Shown in pieces: positions 1-8,094 of a stretch of 64,000 nucleotides of DNA (positions within the stretch are counted from its first letter, which is position 1; each line of letters starts with the position of its first letter). Location: positions 2,356,001 to 2,420,000 of the forward strand of contig CP152408.1 of the NCBI GenBank assembly GCA_038961845.1. Direction: 5' to 3'. The position numbers and the translations under genes are program-made. The notes beneath the pieces are model-generated. The model was given only the letters and a program-made list of their open reading frames with translations, was not told the origin of the DNA and ran no database searches. The DNA comes from Xylophilus sp. GW821-FHT01B05 (GTDB lineage Bacteria; Pseudomonadota; Gammaproteobacteria; Burkholderiales; Burkholderiaceae_C).

Positions 1-1045
1 GCCCATTTTCTTTAAGACCAGAAATCGAGAGTAGGTCGGTCAAATCAAAACTAAAATCCCTTGGTTCACCATCATAAAGGTCAGTTTCGATTGTTGCCGT
101 TAGTGCTGGTTTTCCCGTTAATTCATCAAAAAAGTACTTTCCAATGCATTTGGCATGAGCTTCTTTGAGTAGTTCCTTGGCAATGTTTCGAGGTGAGCTG
201 ACGTTCACGCCATTAAGAGACATTTTTAGCCTGAATCGCCGACCATCCTCAGCGGAGAATGGGTCGGCCATTCGCGCAATGTCATCACGTGCGACAATCT
301 GAAGCCGCGGTACGTCCCAACTTGACCTCAGGTCGGATACCGTAATAATTGTCCCTGAAGTTTTTGGCCCTACGGGCTTGGGTCGACCGGGCACGGGGCG
401 AAGTTGAATAGAAGAAGCGTCAGCATCGTCTGCTTCTTCGAACTTGCGCCAATCGATTTCTAAGATATTCGTAATCTCATCATTGTCGGTTGCCGTTTCG
501 ACTTTCACTCGCCAACCTAGTCTCATTACGGAAAGGCGACCCACCCCCTTTTCTCCTAAGTATGGAGGCTTTTCGTCCCCATCCGCGATAGACGCACGCA
601 CTTGCTTGGCGCGATGAGTCGTGCCGATTGTTAAGTAGATGTCCGCCAGGTCTGTGGCCGACATGCCTGACCCTGAGTCAGTAAAAACTATGCGACTGGT
701 GCTTTTATATGCATTGGTCGCATTTTTTAGTAGCTCTTCGCGCGATTGTGATGACCCGATGGCTTGTAGAAATTCTGACTTCAAGGCTTCATCAGCCTCA
801 AGATTCACTTTCGACCTGAACGCCAACTTTAGGTCTTGTAGTGATTTGTCGGCGTCATTCTTTGTGAGATTTATGCAAGTCGCAAAGTCGGCTTGCTTTA
901 TCACGACATCAAAGACAATTTCGATTGGTTCTCGTGACTTTGCATCTATCGCATTTTTTACCAATTCATAAATTGCAACGCCGTCCGAAGATATCAGGTC
1001 GGACCCAAGATGGAGAATTGTTCTCGCAGTGACAACAAAGGACAT
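1..1045 (-). CDS. GHKL (Hsp90/MORC-like) ATPase, partial, last visible gene of the Ssp-like operon
   Basis: The reading frame starts at an ATG (complement of 1043-1045) and stays open to the left edge, so the C-terminus is missing; 348 codons are visible. It carries the Bergerat ATP-binding fold: N-box ELVKNAIDA with Glu27, Asn31 and Asp34, G1 box DSGSGM at 123-128, and G2 box GEKGVGR at 164-170. A long insert lies between the N and G1 boxes. Such GHKL ATPases act as ATP-driven clamps in Hsp90, MutL, topoisomerase and MORC proteins. It starts 10 bp after the SspD-like stop codon and so is probably co-transcribed with it. I infer a role as effector or accessory subunit of the phosphorothioation cassette. 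The missing C-terminal part (nuclease, transducer or other) would decide this. Confidence 0.75.
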   Translation of the reverse strand, partial: MSFVVTARTILHLGSDLISSDGVAIYELVKNAIDAKSREPIEIVFDVVIKQADFATCINLTKNDADKSLQDLKLAFRSKVNLEADEALKSEFLQAIGSSQSREELLKNATNAYKSTSRIVFTDSGSGMSATDLADIYLTIGTTHRAKQVRASIADGDEKPPYLGEKGVGRLSVMRLGWRVKVETATDNDEITNILEIDWRKFEEADDADASSIQLRPVPGRPKPVGPKTSGTIITVSDLRSSWDVPRLQIVARDDIARMADPFSAEDGRRFRLKMSLNGVNVSSPRNIAKELLKEAHAKCIGKYFFDELTGKPALTATIETDLYDGEPRDFSFDLTDLLSISGLKENG

Positions 1046-1055
1046 TCGATGACTT

Positions 1056-1883
1056 TCAGAGCTGGCAAACCAAGCAGCCTTGGTCGTCGTCTTCATCTGG
1101 CTCTTCGGCCGTTTCTGCACTGGAGAAAACTTCCATTAGCGTGGCGTTCTCCTTACGCGCAGCTTTTCGGTGAATGCGGATGATATGTTCACGCTTGATT
1201 TGTTCGACCCGTTCGGGCTTCTCCATTTCTGCGAGGCTTTCCCCACGGCTCCAGGTGAAAAAGTTGCCGGTCTTTTCGTATGGAACCTCATATTCCTTCG
1301 CTTTTTCGTAGAGGTCAGGATAGGTCTCCTTAAGCTTTACCCACTCAATTTTTTGCTGGTAAAAGCAGAAGAAGCAACCTGACCTGGTTCGACCCCACTT
1401 GGTGTATGGGGGCATGCCAACCCCTGAACTCTTGAGAATGCCTTCAATATCACGCAGGATTAGCCCGTCTTCCTTGAATGGGTAGACAGCCGTAATGTTA
1501 GGTTTATGACTGATATAACCGCTGCGTTCCTCATCGGCACGAAGTCCAACGTAATTGATGACCTCGTCATCCCCGCAATGCTGCTCAAATGGCTTGAGCT
1601 TCAATGCACGTGTGCACCAACGGCGGTGATTGGATGGAATCATTCCACCGTACATGTGGTACCAATGGTCGAACCCGAGGTCCGCGTTTAGCCGAATGAC
1701 TTGCTTGCCCAGGAAGCTGGAGATGCGGTCTAGGTACTCATAGGTCTCCGGCAACTCCTTGAGGGTATCGCTGAAGATGTACTCCATCTCAGGCACTCGG
1801 TCGCGCATATAGATGGCCAACGCCGCGCTATCCTTACCTCCAGACAAACTCAGGATGTGCCTAACTGGCTTTTTGTTGGACAT
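1056..1883 (-). CDS. sspD: PAPS-reductase/DndC-like ATP pyrophosphatase, probable phosphorothioation protein SspD
   Basis: 275 aa. The N-terminus has the PP-loop SGGKDS at residues 14-19, the adenylation motif of PAPS reductase/ATP sulfurylase-type enzymes. WCTRALK with Cys90, and Cys170/Cys173 in GRTRSGCFFC, resemble the cysteines that hold an Fe-S cluster in DndC-type proteins; a further CxxC pair (270/273) ends the protein. DndC/SspD adenylate the DNA backbone so that sulfur from a cysteine desulfurase can replace a non-bridging phosphate oxygen. The start overlaps the upstream ATPase gene by 23 bp, which implies translational coupling. A plain CysH is unlikely because of the operon context. 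No cysteine desulfurase (SspA/IscS) gene is visible, so sulfur would come from one encoded elsewhere. The SspD name rests on context and motifs, not on a search. Confidence 0.8.
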   Translation of the reverse strand: MSNKKPVRHILSLSGGKDSAALAIYMRDRVPEMEYIFSDTLKELPETYEYLDRISSFLGKQVIRLNADLGFDHWYHMYGGMIPSNHRRWCTRALKLKPFEQHCGDDEVINYVGLRADEERSGYISHKPNITAVYPFKEDGLILRDIEGILKSSGVGMPPYTKWGRTRSGCFFCFYQQKIEWVKLKETYPDLYEKAKEYEVPYEKTGNFFTWSRGESLAEMEKPERVEQIKREHIIRIHRKAARKENATLMEVFSSAETAEEPDEDDDQGCLVCQL

Positions 1884-4800
1884 CTATATTTTCCTCGCTA
1901 GATGAATGGGTAGACGCCTGCAGCGTCAGCAGTGCTTGCCCAAGTGCTGCCAGCATTTGCTCGCGTGAGCCCGTCTGCTTCGCCTCCAACATTGAGAGTA
2001 ACTCCTCAGCCATTCTTTTTGCAGCTGGGTCGGCGACGACGAATACTGCCTCCTCGTGTCCTGAAGGTAGAGTCATCGTAACGGATACGTAACGTTCCCC
2101 CATAACTGGATTGCGAACTCGGTGACTTACAAGCTTCGCCCATCGCTTGTATTGCCCACAAAGGTCAATCACGGCCATCTCAAATTGCGTGATAGTTGAG
2201 TCGACCCAAGCGTCGAGTGGCTTGTGCACAATGAGACTGGCCAGGGAGTCGAGCCAACGCTCGTCGGGCAGAGTGATGTCGGCACAACGTAGGACAAATG
2301 CACGAAGGTTGGACTCAGCTAAGTCGGCGCTTGCCGAACTGCATTCTTTTTGAAGTTGTTGGCGCACGCGCGGTAAGGTTCCCGCAATCTCGAAAGACGT
2401 GCCAAGGATGGTAGCAACCTCGTCTTGTAAGCGGCGGTAGCAACCGCCAAGGTCAGCCAGCGCAGCCGCGACCCATTCGCGATAGCTTTGCTTGGATTTG
2501 CTTTCTTTATGCACATTTGGCAACGCTCGCAACAATAGGTCGATGTGGTCGCGCGACCGCTGAATGTGCGTGCGGAATAGCACTGTGTCTTTACCCAGAG
2601 TACTGGTCTCGATGGTAAAGTTAGGCAGTCGACTAATCCAGCGATAGACGGCACGAGTTATTTCCAGCACCGTGGCTTCGCCATCGACTCGCACCCCCAC
2701 CGTCGCCAGAGCGGCTACGTAGTCGTCGAGCAACGCACGGTTGACCTCGCTCGCAGTCATTTCGCGTAGCTCGAAGAGATGAGGAGCCTTGAACAGCCGA
2801 TGTAGATGTTCTGCAGTCATCTCGAGGATGAGACTACCCCGTTCAAAGACGGCGCATGTACCCCTGTTTATGAGAAGGTACAACGCCGCCCAGATTCCAG
2901 CTGGGCCAGCGCGCACCCCAAGGGGCGGAGCGGCGAGAATTTCAATCAGGTCAGAGAAATACAGACTCGGTCCTCTCCCCAACGCTTCCGTAATGGTGGC
3001 CCAAAGCGGCGATACATCGACGGCAGCGCCTGGCTTCGGCGCCACTAGCTTCCAGCGTCCATCGTTGACCTGCCACATGCCAGACTCAACAAGAAGGGTT
3101 TGATGAATTAGGCGCTCGGGCGGAAATTCTTTCGGTCCGCAAATCTGTTGCTCCGGATTTCCAGAGAGGAATACGTCAAACATTCGCTGGCGGGCGAGGA
3201 CAATTGCGGAGGCGGGCCGTTCCTTGTTGATGAGTTCGTTTACTAATTTCGGTGCTTCCGGGAATTGTTCGTCAAATAGCCATGACGCAAGTTGGCTCAG
3301 ATTCCGTGCGGCCTTTGCCGGCACCTTCTGTCCCTTACGCCAGAAATTCGATGCACCTTCTTGATTGAGCTGGTTTGTCAGTAGTTGCGATGTAACTAGG
3401 TCAACGGCATCGCGCATCGTTGCGAGCTGACGTTCAACATACTCATTCGCCCAAGGGTCCAGTTGCTTGGTTTTGAGTTTCAGTGATACAGCTAGCCAAA
3501 TAGCATACTGCGCTAGCGCTTGACGTGCTGCTATGTCTGGCTGGAGGCAAACGGAAAGTTCAAGCGGGTCACTCTGTTGTTTGCATTGGTCTGTGGCTTG
3601 CTTTAATTCGCGGCTAGTTGGTCCGACGATGACTACCTTAAGCCATCCGTCGGGATTACCTCCGTCCGGGTTGAGTTTTGGTGTATCCGGCCAGCCGTCC
3701 GTGGAGCCGACGAGGATGGCAAGGGTTCTGAGTGTTCCAGTAGTGTCGTAGTGGCGGTTCGCAACCACTGGTCTTGAGGCTAACGCCGTAGATAGAGCAC
3801 GAGTGATGAGCGTTGCCTCTTTTTCTCGACTCGCCTCCTCAAAGAGTGCGTCGATGTTCGCTAGCTCAGGGACGGCCGTGGCAATCTGTGCTCCGTCTCG
3901 ACGCGATTGAAGCACTTCAGCTTTCACCAACTCACTTACCGCTTGCGCGATTGCGCTAGCTGGAATGTCGTCTAGCGCTTCTTGAATGAATGTAAGGGAA
4001 GTTTGAATGCGCAGGTGTCGTTCAACGAGCTCCCCGACTGCTACGACTTTAAGTACCTTGGTCTTTAGACTGTCCGCGTGCTCACGCGCAATACAAGATT
4101 TAGCGAAGAGCCAACGGCGTTCGGCGTTCCGCTCCCTAAAACGAAGACTGTTTGAGCTGGCTAGGTGGTCCCAGAGGCTGTCTAGCCTGTACCAGGAATC
4201 TGGGGTAGCTTTTGTGCGCCCAGCAAAGTCACGGAGGCCAAACGGTTCATTTCCGTTCAAAAAGGCGTGAAAGGACCGTTCGCTCTGGCCCATTCGCTTT
4301 GCCACCATTGCCATAGACGCAATTACGGTTGGATGGAGTGGATACAACTGCTCCGCGGCGGCGAACAATTGCTTTTCGTCTGCTGAATGTGCTTTCAATA
4401 GGCCGCTCTGCAGCGAGTCTTTGAACAGAGCTCTCGCCTTCGAGACAAGCGTGGCGTTTTTCTTCAGCTTGGCTGAGACGCCGAGGGCGTGCGCAGCAAA
4501 CCGCGCATAGCGCTCTATAGGTTCATCGAACGGGATTTCCTCAAACCTAGAGGCTACTTTCTCCCAGTCATCTGACAGGGTCTTGCCAAGGCCATCTGCG
4601 TACGCAGACATGTGCTGGTGAAGAAACGTCACTACTGACAAACGCATATCACCACTACCGCACGCGCTTTCGGCGAGCTGCTGTAGTGCCATGATGTCGC
4701 CTTCAGCGGGAAAGAGCGCTGCATGCTCTACGAACTTTCCTAGCTCATCCACCATGATGAGCAACCCGTGAAATCCGCTTTCGTTCGCAGCATCTGCAAA

Positions 4801-5316
4801 GTCGTGAACCATCTGGCTCACGGCAGCGTTGAGCGGAATGCCGTCGTATTGCCCGTTTGTGAGGTTCAATCGCTGCTGAAACTTCTTGGCGGACTTGTTT
4901 TCTTGCCAGCGTTCCAGCCCTTGCTGAAGGGCCCGTCCAAGTGCAACACCTAAGGAGAGTCGCGAACCCACCAATGCGACCGGGAATCGATTTAGTTTTT
5001 TGAATAGGTCGTGAGTTGCTGGGGACTGCGCTTTTAGCGCAGTGGAAATAGAGGCGAAGTGACCTGGGCCAGCGCAGAGCTGCCCAACAGCAACACCAAG
5101 CGCAGACTTGCCACTGCCATATGGCCCAACAACGCGCCATGCGCGCTGTGGTGAATCAGAGACTAGAGCTCGACCTAGTTGATTCAAGGCGGTGACGACA
5201 GAAGGTGTCACTAGATATCGCTGCAACGCAGTTTTTTCGTACAGGTCTCTCTCTAGAGAGATGGAGCGGACGGAGCCCTCGCTTACAGCAAGCTCTTCAA
5301 TAATGAATTCAGGCAT
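1861..5316 (-). CDS. sspC: Large P-loop ATPase, probable phosphorothioation protein SspC
   Basis: 1151 aa from the ATG at 5316. An upstream in-frame start at 5445 is rejected because it would lie deep inside the preceding gene, whereas 5316 gives an 8-bp overlap with its stop. Walker A GPYGSGKS is at residues 64-71 and Walker B LLIMVDELGK places Asp190-Glu191. The rest is long, mostly helical and without a motif I can name. Ssp systems encode an ATPase, SspC, between SspB and SspD, which is the order here. BREX BrxC/PglY proteins are also giant ATPases, but no PglZ, BrxL or methyltransferase is seen. I therefore favour the Ssp assignment, with BREX-like or another defence ATPase as the alternative. 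Confidence 0.7.
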   Translation of the reverse strand: MPEFIIEELAVSEGSVRSISLERDLYEKTALQRYLVTPSVVTALNQLGRALVSDSPQRAWRVVGPYGSGKSALGVAVGQLCAGPGHFASISTALKAQSPATHDLFKKLNRFPVALVGSRLSLGVALGRALQQGLERWQENKSAKKFQQRLNLTNGQYDGIPLNAAVSQMVHDFADAANESGFHGLLIMVDELGKFVEHAALFPAEGDIMALQQLAESACGSGDMRLSVVTFLHQHMSAYADGLGKTLSDDWEKVASRFEEIPFDEPIERYARFAAHALGVSAKLKKNATLVSKARALFKDSLQSGLLKAHSADEKQLFAAAEQLYPLHPTVIASMAMVAKRMGQSERSFHAFLNGNEPFGLRDFAGRTKATPDSWYRLDSLWDHLASSNSLRFRERNAERRWLFAKSCIAREHADSLKTKVLKVVAVGELVERHLRIQTSLTFIQEALDDIPASAIAQAVSELVKAEVLQSRRDGAQIATAVPELANIDALFEEASREKEATLITRALSTALASRPVVANRHYDTTGTLRTLAILVGSTDGWPDTPKLNPDGGNPDGWLKVVIVGPTSRELKQATDQCKQQSDPLELSVCLQPDIAARQALAQYAIWLAVSLKLKTKQLDPWANEYVERQLATMRDAVDLVTSQLLTNQLNQEGASNFWRKGQKVPAKAARNLSQLASWLFDEQFPEAPKLVNELINKERPASAIVLARQRMFDVFLSGNPEQQICGPKEFPPERLIHQTLLVESGMWQVNDGRWKLVAPKPGAAVDVSPLWATITEALGRGPSLYFSDLIEILAAPPLGVRAGPAGIWAALYLLINRGTCAVFERGSLILEMTAEHLHRLFKAPHLFELREMTASEVNRALLDDYVAALATVGVRVDGEATVLEITRAVYRWISRLPNFTIETSTLGKDTVLFRTHIQRSRDHIDLLLRALPNVHKESKSKQSYREWVAAALADLGGCYRRLQDEVATILGTSFEIAGTLPRVRQQLQKECSSASADLAESNLRAFVLRCADITLPDERWLDSLASLIVHKPLDAWVDSTITQFEMAVIDLCGQYKRWAKLVSHRVRNPVMGERYVSVTMTLPSGHEEAVFVVADPAAKRMAEELLSMLEAKQTGSREQMLAALGQALLTLQASTHSSSEENIDVQQKAS

Positions 5317-6208
5317 TGAGGGCCTCATAGTCGGCGACCAGCAGGAGTTCCTCCGGTGCATTGGGAAGAGTAACAACGATGCTTTGGGTGTCGGCGGTGT
5401 CATTAAAGCGAAGACAGCCTTGCAGAAGGCCTGCTGCGAGGTCATCTATCATTCGGCGTATGAGAAGCTCGTCGAGGCACAGAATTCTTCCTGGCGAGCG
5501 CACTCCTTGAACGAGCTCAGAAAGAGCGATGCTTTTGGCATTCAGCCCGTTGTGCCGAACGTAGTTCAGCACACACACAGCGAAGACCCGAAGTGTCAGG
5601 CCTTGCGGGTTACGATTCGCAACCTGGAAATTAGTTTTTCCATCCTCGCCGGCTTTAAACGTGAGCAGTCCTAGGTCTTGCAGCGGACACCACGAAGTAT
5701 CGTCATTGCTTCGCTCTTCTTTTAGGTAGCTCTGCAGGAAGATGCTAGCGTGCTGTTCTAGTGTGCTTGACGCTAGCGGGCGAGGTTTTTCGCTTGCACG
5801 CAGTGTCAGCCTATCGATGAGGCCCTTGCGGTCAAACTGCTTCACGCCGTCCTCTGCAAACACTTCATTCCATGCGGCCATATCCGCATAGGAGGCCAGC
5901 CACCAGTGAATTAGCCATAGCGACTCGAGTGACTCTAGGTATGGGTCCCATCCGCCGGCGGACATTAGCTTTAGCCCGACAGGTCCTGGTTGATGGCCGC
6001 CTTCACCATTGGGCTCAATGACGCCGGTTGCCTCGCCCCAGAACTGAATTGACTTGACCATGTTGCGCCCAATGCCGAGGGTGCCCATGGATTCGAGGTC
6101 GTCCTTCAGCACGTTTTGCTGAGTTGATACGGCACGGTAGACCTTCGAGAGCCATCCGTAACGGCAAACGAACGACTCATGCCCGGAGAAGCGCTGCTCA
6201 AGCGACAT
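5309..6208 (-). CDS. sspB: DUF4007 protein, probable phosphorothioation nickase SspB
   Basis: 299 aa, starting at MSLEQRFSGHESF. This start matches where DUF4007 proteins begin, and it overlaps the stop of the AbrB-like gene by 11 bp. An upstream in-frame start at 6370 would run through that gene and is rejected. The N-terminal FSGHESFVCRYGWL, then LGIGRNMVKSIQFW and the GWDPYLE...LWLIHWWL stretch are the features by which I recognise DUF4007. Known: SspB of the SspABCD single-strand phosphorothioation system nicks DNA, and I recall it as a DUF4007 protein. Inferred: this copy does the same with the ATPase and SspD-like protein encoded downstream. Confidence 0.75.
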   Translation of the reverse strand: MSLEQRFSGHESFVCRYGWLSKVYRAVSTQQNVLKDDLESMGTLGIGRNMVKSIQFWGEATGVIEPNGEGGHQPGPVGLKLMSAGGWDPYLESLESLWLIHWWLASYADMAAWNEVFAEDGVKQFDRKGLIDRLTLRASEKPRPLASSTLEQHASIFLQSYLKEERSNDDTSWCPLQDLGLLTFKAGEDGKTNFQVANRNPQGLTLRVFAVCVLNYVRHNGLNAKSIALSELVQGVRSPGRILCLDELLIRRMIDDLAAGLLQGCLRFNDTADTQSIVVTLPNAPEELLLVADYEALNA

Positions 6209-6425
6209 TGCTAAGCTTTCTTTTTTGTTTGGTTGCGGAGGTGGCTGGCTCGCTTGCTTCTTTTGGAGCGTCAGCTGGGCGTTGCAGGATGATGCATTTT
6301 GACGATGCATCGAAGAAGACATCGACAGGGGCCCCTTCTTGCAGCCCAGCATTACGCAAGACTTGCTCACTCAAGGCGATACGACCAGACTTCTGGACCT
6401 TTTTGGTCTCGAAAAGTACTTTCAT
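6198..6425 (-). CDS. Small AbrB/MazE-type (SpoVT-AbrB) DNA-binding protein
   Basis: 75 aa and first gene of the operon. The core KVQKSGRIALSEQVL then EGAPVDVFFDASSKCIILQ has the two-part swapped-hairpin pattern of SpoVT-AbrB proteins. The tail is short, basic and Ala/Pro-rich. A ribosome site AGGA precedes the ATG. Its stop lies 11 bp inside sspB, so the two are coupled. AbrB-fold proteins are often antitoxins or autorepressors. No toxin partner is adjacent, so the likely role is repression of its own defence operon through the inverted repeat at the promoter (6449-6476). Confidence 0.65.
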   Translation of the reverse strand: MKVLFETKKVQKSGRIALSEQVLRNAGLQEGAPVDVFFDASSKCIILQRPADAPKEASEPATSATKQKRKLSNVA

Positions 6426-6448
6426 TGGGCGTCCTAAAATCCGTAAAA

Positions 6449-6476
6449 AGTACGAAATTAGGATGGTATTGTACTT
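6449..6476 (-). promoter_or_regulatory. Inverted repeat over a -10-like box upstream of the Ssp-like operon
   Basis: AAGTAC (6449-6454) and GTACTT (6471-6476) form a perfect 6-bp inverted repeat with a 16-bp gap. On the minus strand a -10-like TACAAT (6468-6473) overlaps the right arm, 43 bp before the AbrB-like start codon. No good -35 box is visible. A protein bound here would block the promoter, consistent with autorepression by the AbrB-like product. Confidence 0.4.
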
Positions 6477-6671
6477 AATGGAACCGTTGACGACCTAGGT
6501 AGTTACTAGCTGAGGCGGAGCGCCGAGGCAACCCTAAGATGTAACCAAGGTAAGTGGGTCGGTGGGGCGAATGTTTGGTCCATTGCGTAAGTCTGTGACG
6601 CGGCGGTGCACCCTCGCCTGAAGGCTATCGCATCCAGTGGCGATGCCTTTCTTGGTGAACCGCTTGCATGC

Positions 6672-6701
6672 GTCTGTCCAAGTCTGTCCAAGTCTGTCCA
6701 A
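6672..6701. repeat. Three tandem copies of a 10-bp unit (GTCTGTCCAA)
   Basis: GTCTGTCCAA occurs three times head to tail without mismatch at 6672-6681, 6682-6691 and 6692-6701. It lies in the non-coding border region. It could be a slippage tract, iteron-like binding sites or a remnant of a recombination site; nothing in the window distinguishes these. Confidence 0.9.
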
Positions 6702-7255
6702 TGTAGCCGAGTGTCTTGCAGTACCGCCGGTCGGAAAGAGCTCTTCCCGGGGCGCTTTGTAGGGCGGCTGGCCGGGCAGACGCCGTGCGAGCGGTTTCGG
6801 CGTGAAGGGGCTTCTCACGTGTCAACGGGGGCTGGCTTGGGATACGGTGAGGCTTAAGAGGAAGCCCAGCCTGATACACTGGTTGTCACACAGCGCTGTG
6901 TAGCAGCCTGTTGCTTACCTAGTAAGGCGAAGTGATTTTGAGTGGTCAGTGGTACCCCATCAGCCACCCCAGTATTTTTCCCTGTTTAGGGCTGTCGATC
7001 CGATAGCCAAGGCAGTCCGGACTTCCCGCCACGGGAGCAAATGTCCACCGGGCCTGCCACTTCCGCTTTTGTTCCTTGTCAGTCCCTCTGGGACGTTGCG
7101 GCGTTCGCGTGTTTTGTTGCGCGCGGGCTTTGCGCTGCCTGTTGGCCATGTTGGTCCTGTCTGGGGCGCCACAATCGGCGGATTGGCCTTGCCCATACCG
7201 GGGTCTCAATGCCATGCTCCTGCCGCTGATGCAGCTTCTTAAGAGACGACCACCA

Positions 7256-7903
7256 ATGTTGACCACATCGCGCCTCTCTCGCTTCTTTCTTGCGGCCATC
7301 GCATGGTTGCTTGTGCTGACCGCCGGGTGGATGACGGTCTCACGTTGGACTTCGCAGCCTGTCGGCTTCCTGGCGCAGGTCGCGCTTGAGCAGGCGGCGC
7401 CATATTGGGTTCGTACCGTGCGACTGACTCCTGGCCTGATCGAGGCGGACACCCGCATTGAAGTGCGGGTGCCGGGAGCGGCCTCCGGCGCGCGTGGAGA
7501 GTTGATGGTGGATGCGAAAACCGCGCACTATGCGTATGGCCTGCCTATCCTCCTGGCCTTGTTGCTGGCTGCACGCAGCCGCGGATTGTGGCGACGCGCC
7601 GTCGTCGGCTATTTGCTCTTGCTGCCGTTCCAGGCCTTCAGCCTTGTTTTCGATCTGCTCAAGCAGATGGCCATGGCCGCTGCGGGAGGCGCAGCCGCGC
7701 TTGGCATCGACCAATGGCAACTGGAAAGCATAGGCTTTGGCTACCAGTTCGGCACGCTCGTATTGCCGACGCTTGCGCCGATCATGTTGTGGCTATGGAT
7801 GGACCGTGACTTCTTTCGCCAAGTGGTGGCCGAACAATGGCTGCAGCCGCAACCGGGTGGCAACCTGCCCGGCAAGGCATCTGAAGGCTCGGCCAGTGAG
7901 TGA
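7256..7903 (+). CDS. Multi-pass membrane protein of unknown function
   Basis: 215 aa from the ATG at 7256. The frame is open from 7076, but the first 60 codons look like non-coding border sequence, and this ATG is followed at once by a membrane anchor (RFFLAAIAWLLVLTAGWM). After it comes a loop of about 70 residues, presumably periplasmic, then hydrophobic segments around YGLPILLALLLA, VVGYLLLLPFQAFSLVF and YQFGTLVLPTLAPIMLWLW. The layout reminds me of small membrane proteins encoded beside exosortases, but no exosortase gene is present and I cannot confirm it. It is the first gene of the core side of the border. Confidence 0.5.
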   Translation: MLTTSRLSRFFLAAIAWLLVLTAGWMTVSRWTSQPVGFLAQVALEQAAPYWVRTVRLTPGLIEADTRIEVRVPGAASGARGELMVDAKTAHYAYGLPILLALLLAARSRGLWRRAVVGYLLLLPFQAFSLVFDLLKQMAMAAAGGAAALGIDQWQLESIGFGYQFGTLVLPTLAPIMLWLWMDRDFFRQVVAEQWLQPQPGGNLPGKASEGSASE

Positions 7904-8094
7904 TGCTCTGTATGTGCCCAAGTGAACGGCAGTCCTCGCCGCATAAATTTTCTGGCGAGGCCGCGTGAGGCGCATGCTTGTTTGTATAGTGGCCGGTGCG
8001 ATGAGGACTTGCCGTGCGGACCGTCCGGGCTGCGGCGGACATCGACATGTTCATGCACCGCGAAGCTCGCGCTGCCGGATGGAAGGACCCGGAA

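Larger units (their letters stand above)
6426..7255. other. Stretch without a convincing gene between the defence cassette and core genes
   Basis: About 830 bp. It holds the operon promoter, a triple 10-bp repeat (6672-6701) and a perfect 14-bp palindrome (6888-6901, ACACAGCGCTGTGT). Open frames exist on both strands, but none has a recognisable family motif, a good ribosome site or preserved neighbours. No tRNA, integrase gene or transposase is visible. It is probably the border region where the accessory block joins the core chromosome. Confidence 0.45.

Noticed and set aside
1..6425. BREX type 4-like system (PAPS-reductase-like BrxP plus giant ATPase)
   Set aside because: DUF4007 fits Ssp better and no PglZ or BrxL gene is visible; DNA further left could change this.
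6672..6701. Possible CRISPR-like repeats
   Set aside because: The units are 10 bp and directly adjacent, without spacers.
6946..7458. 170-aa minus-strand frame in the island border, considered as an integrase remnant
   Set aside because: No tyrosine- or serine-recombinase motif is seen and it overlaps the membrane protein gene.
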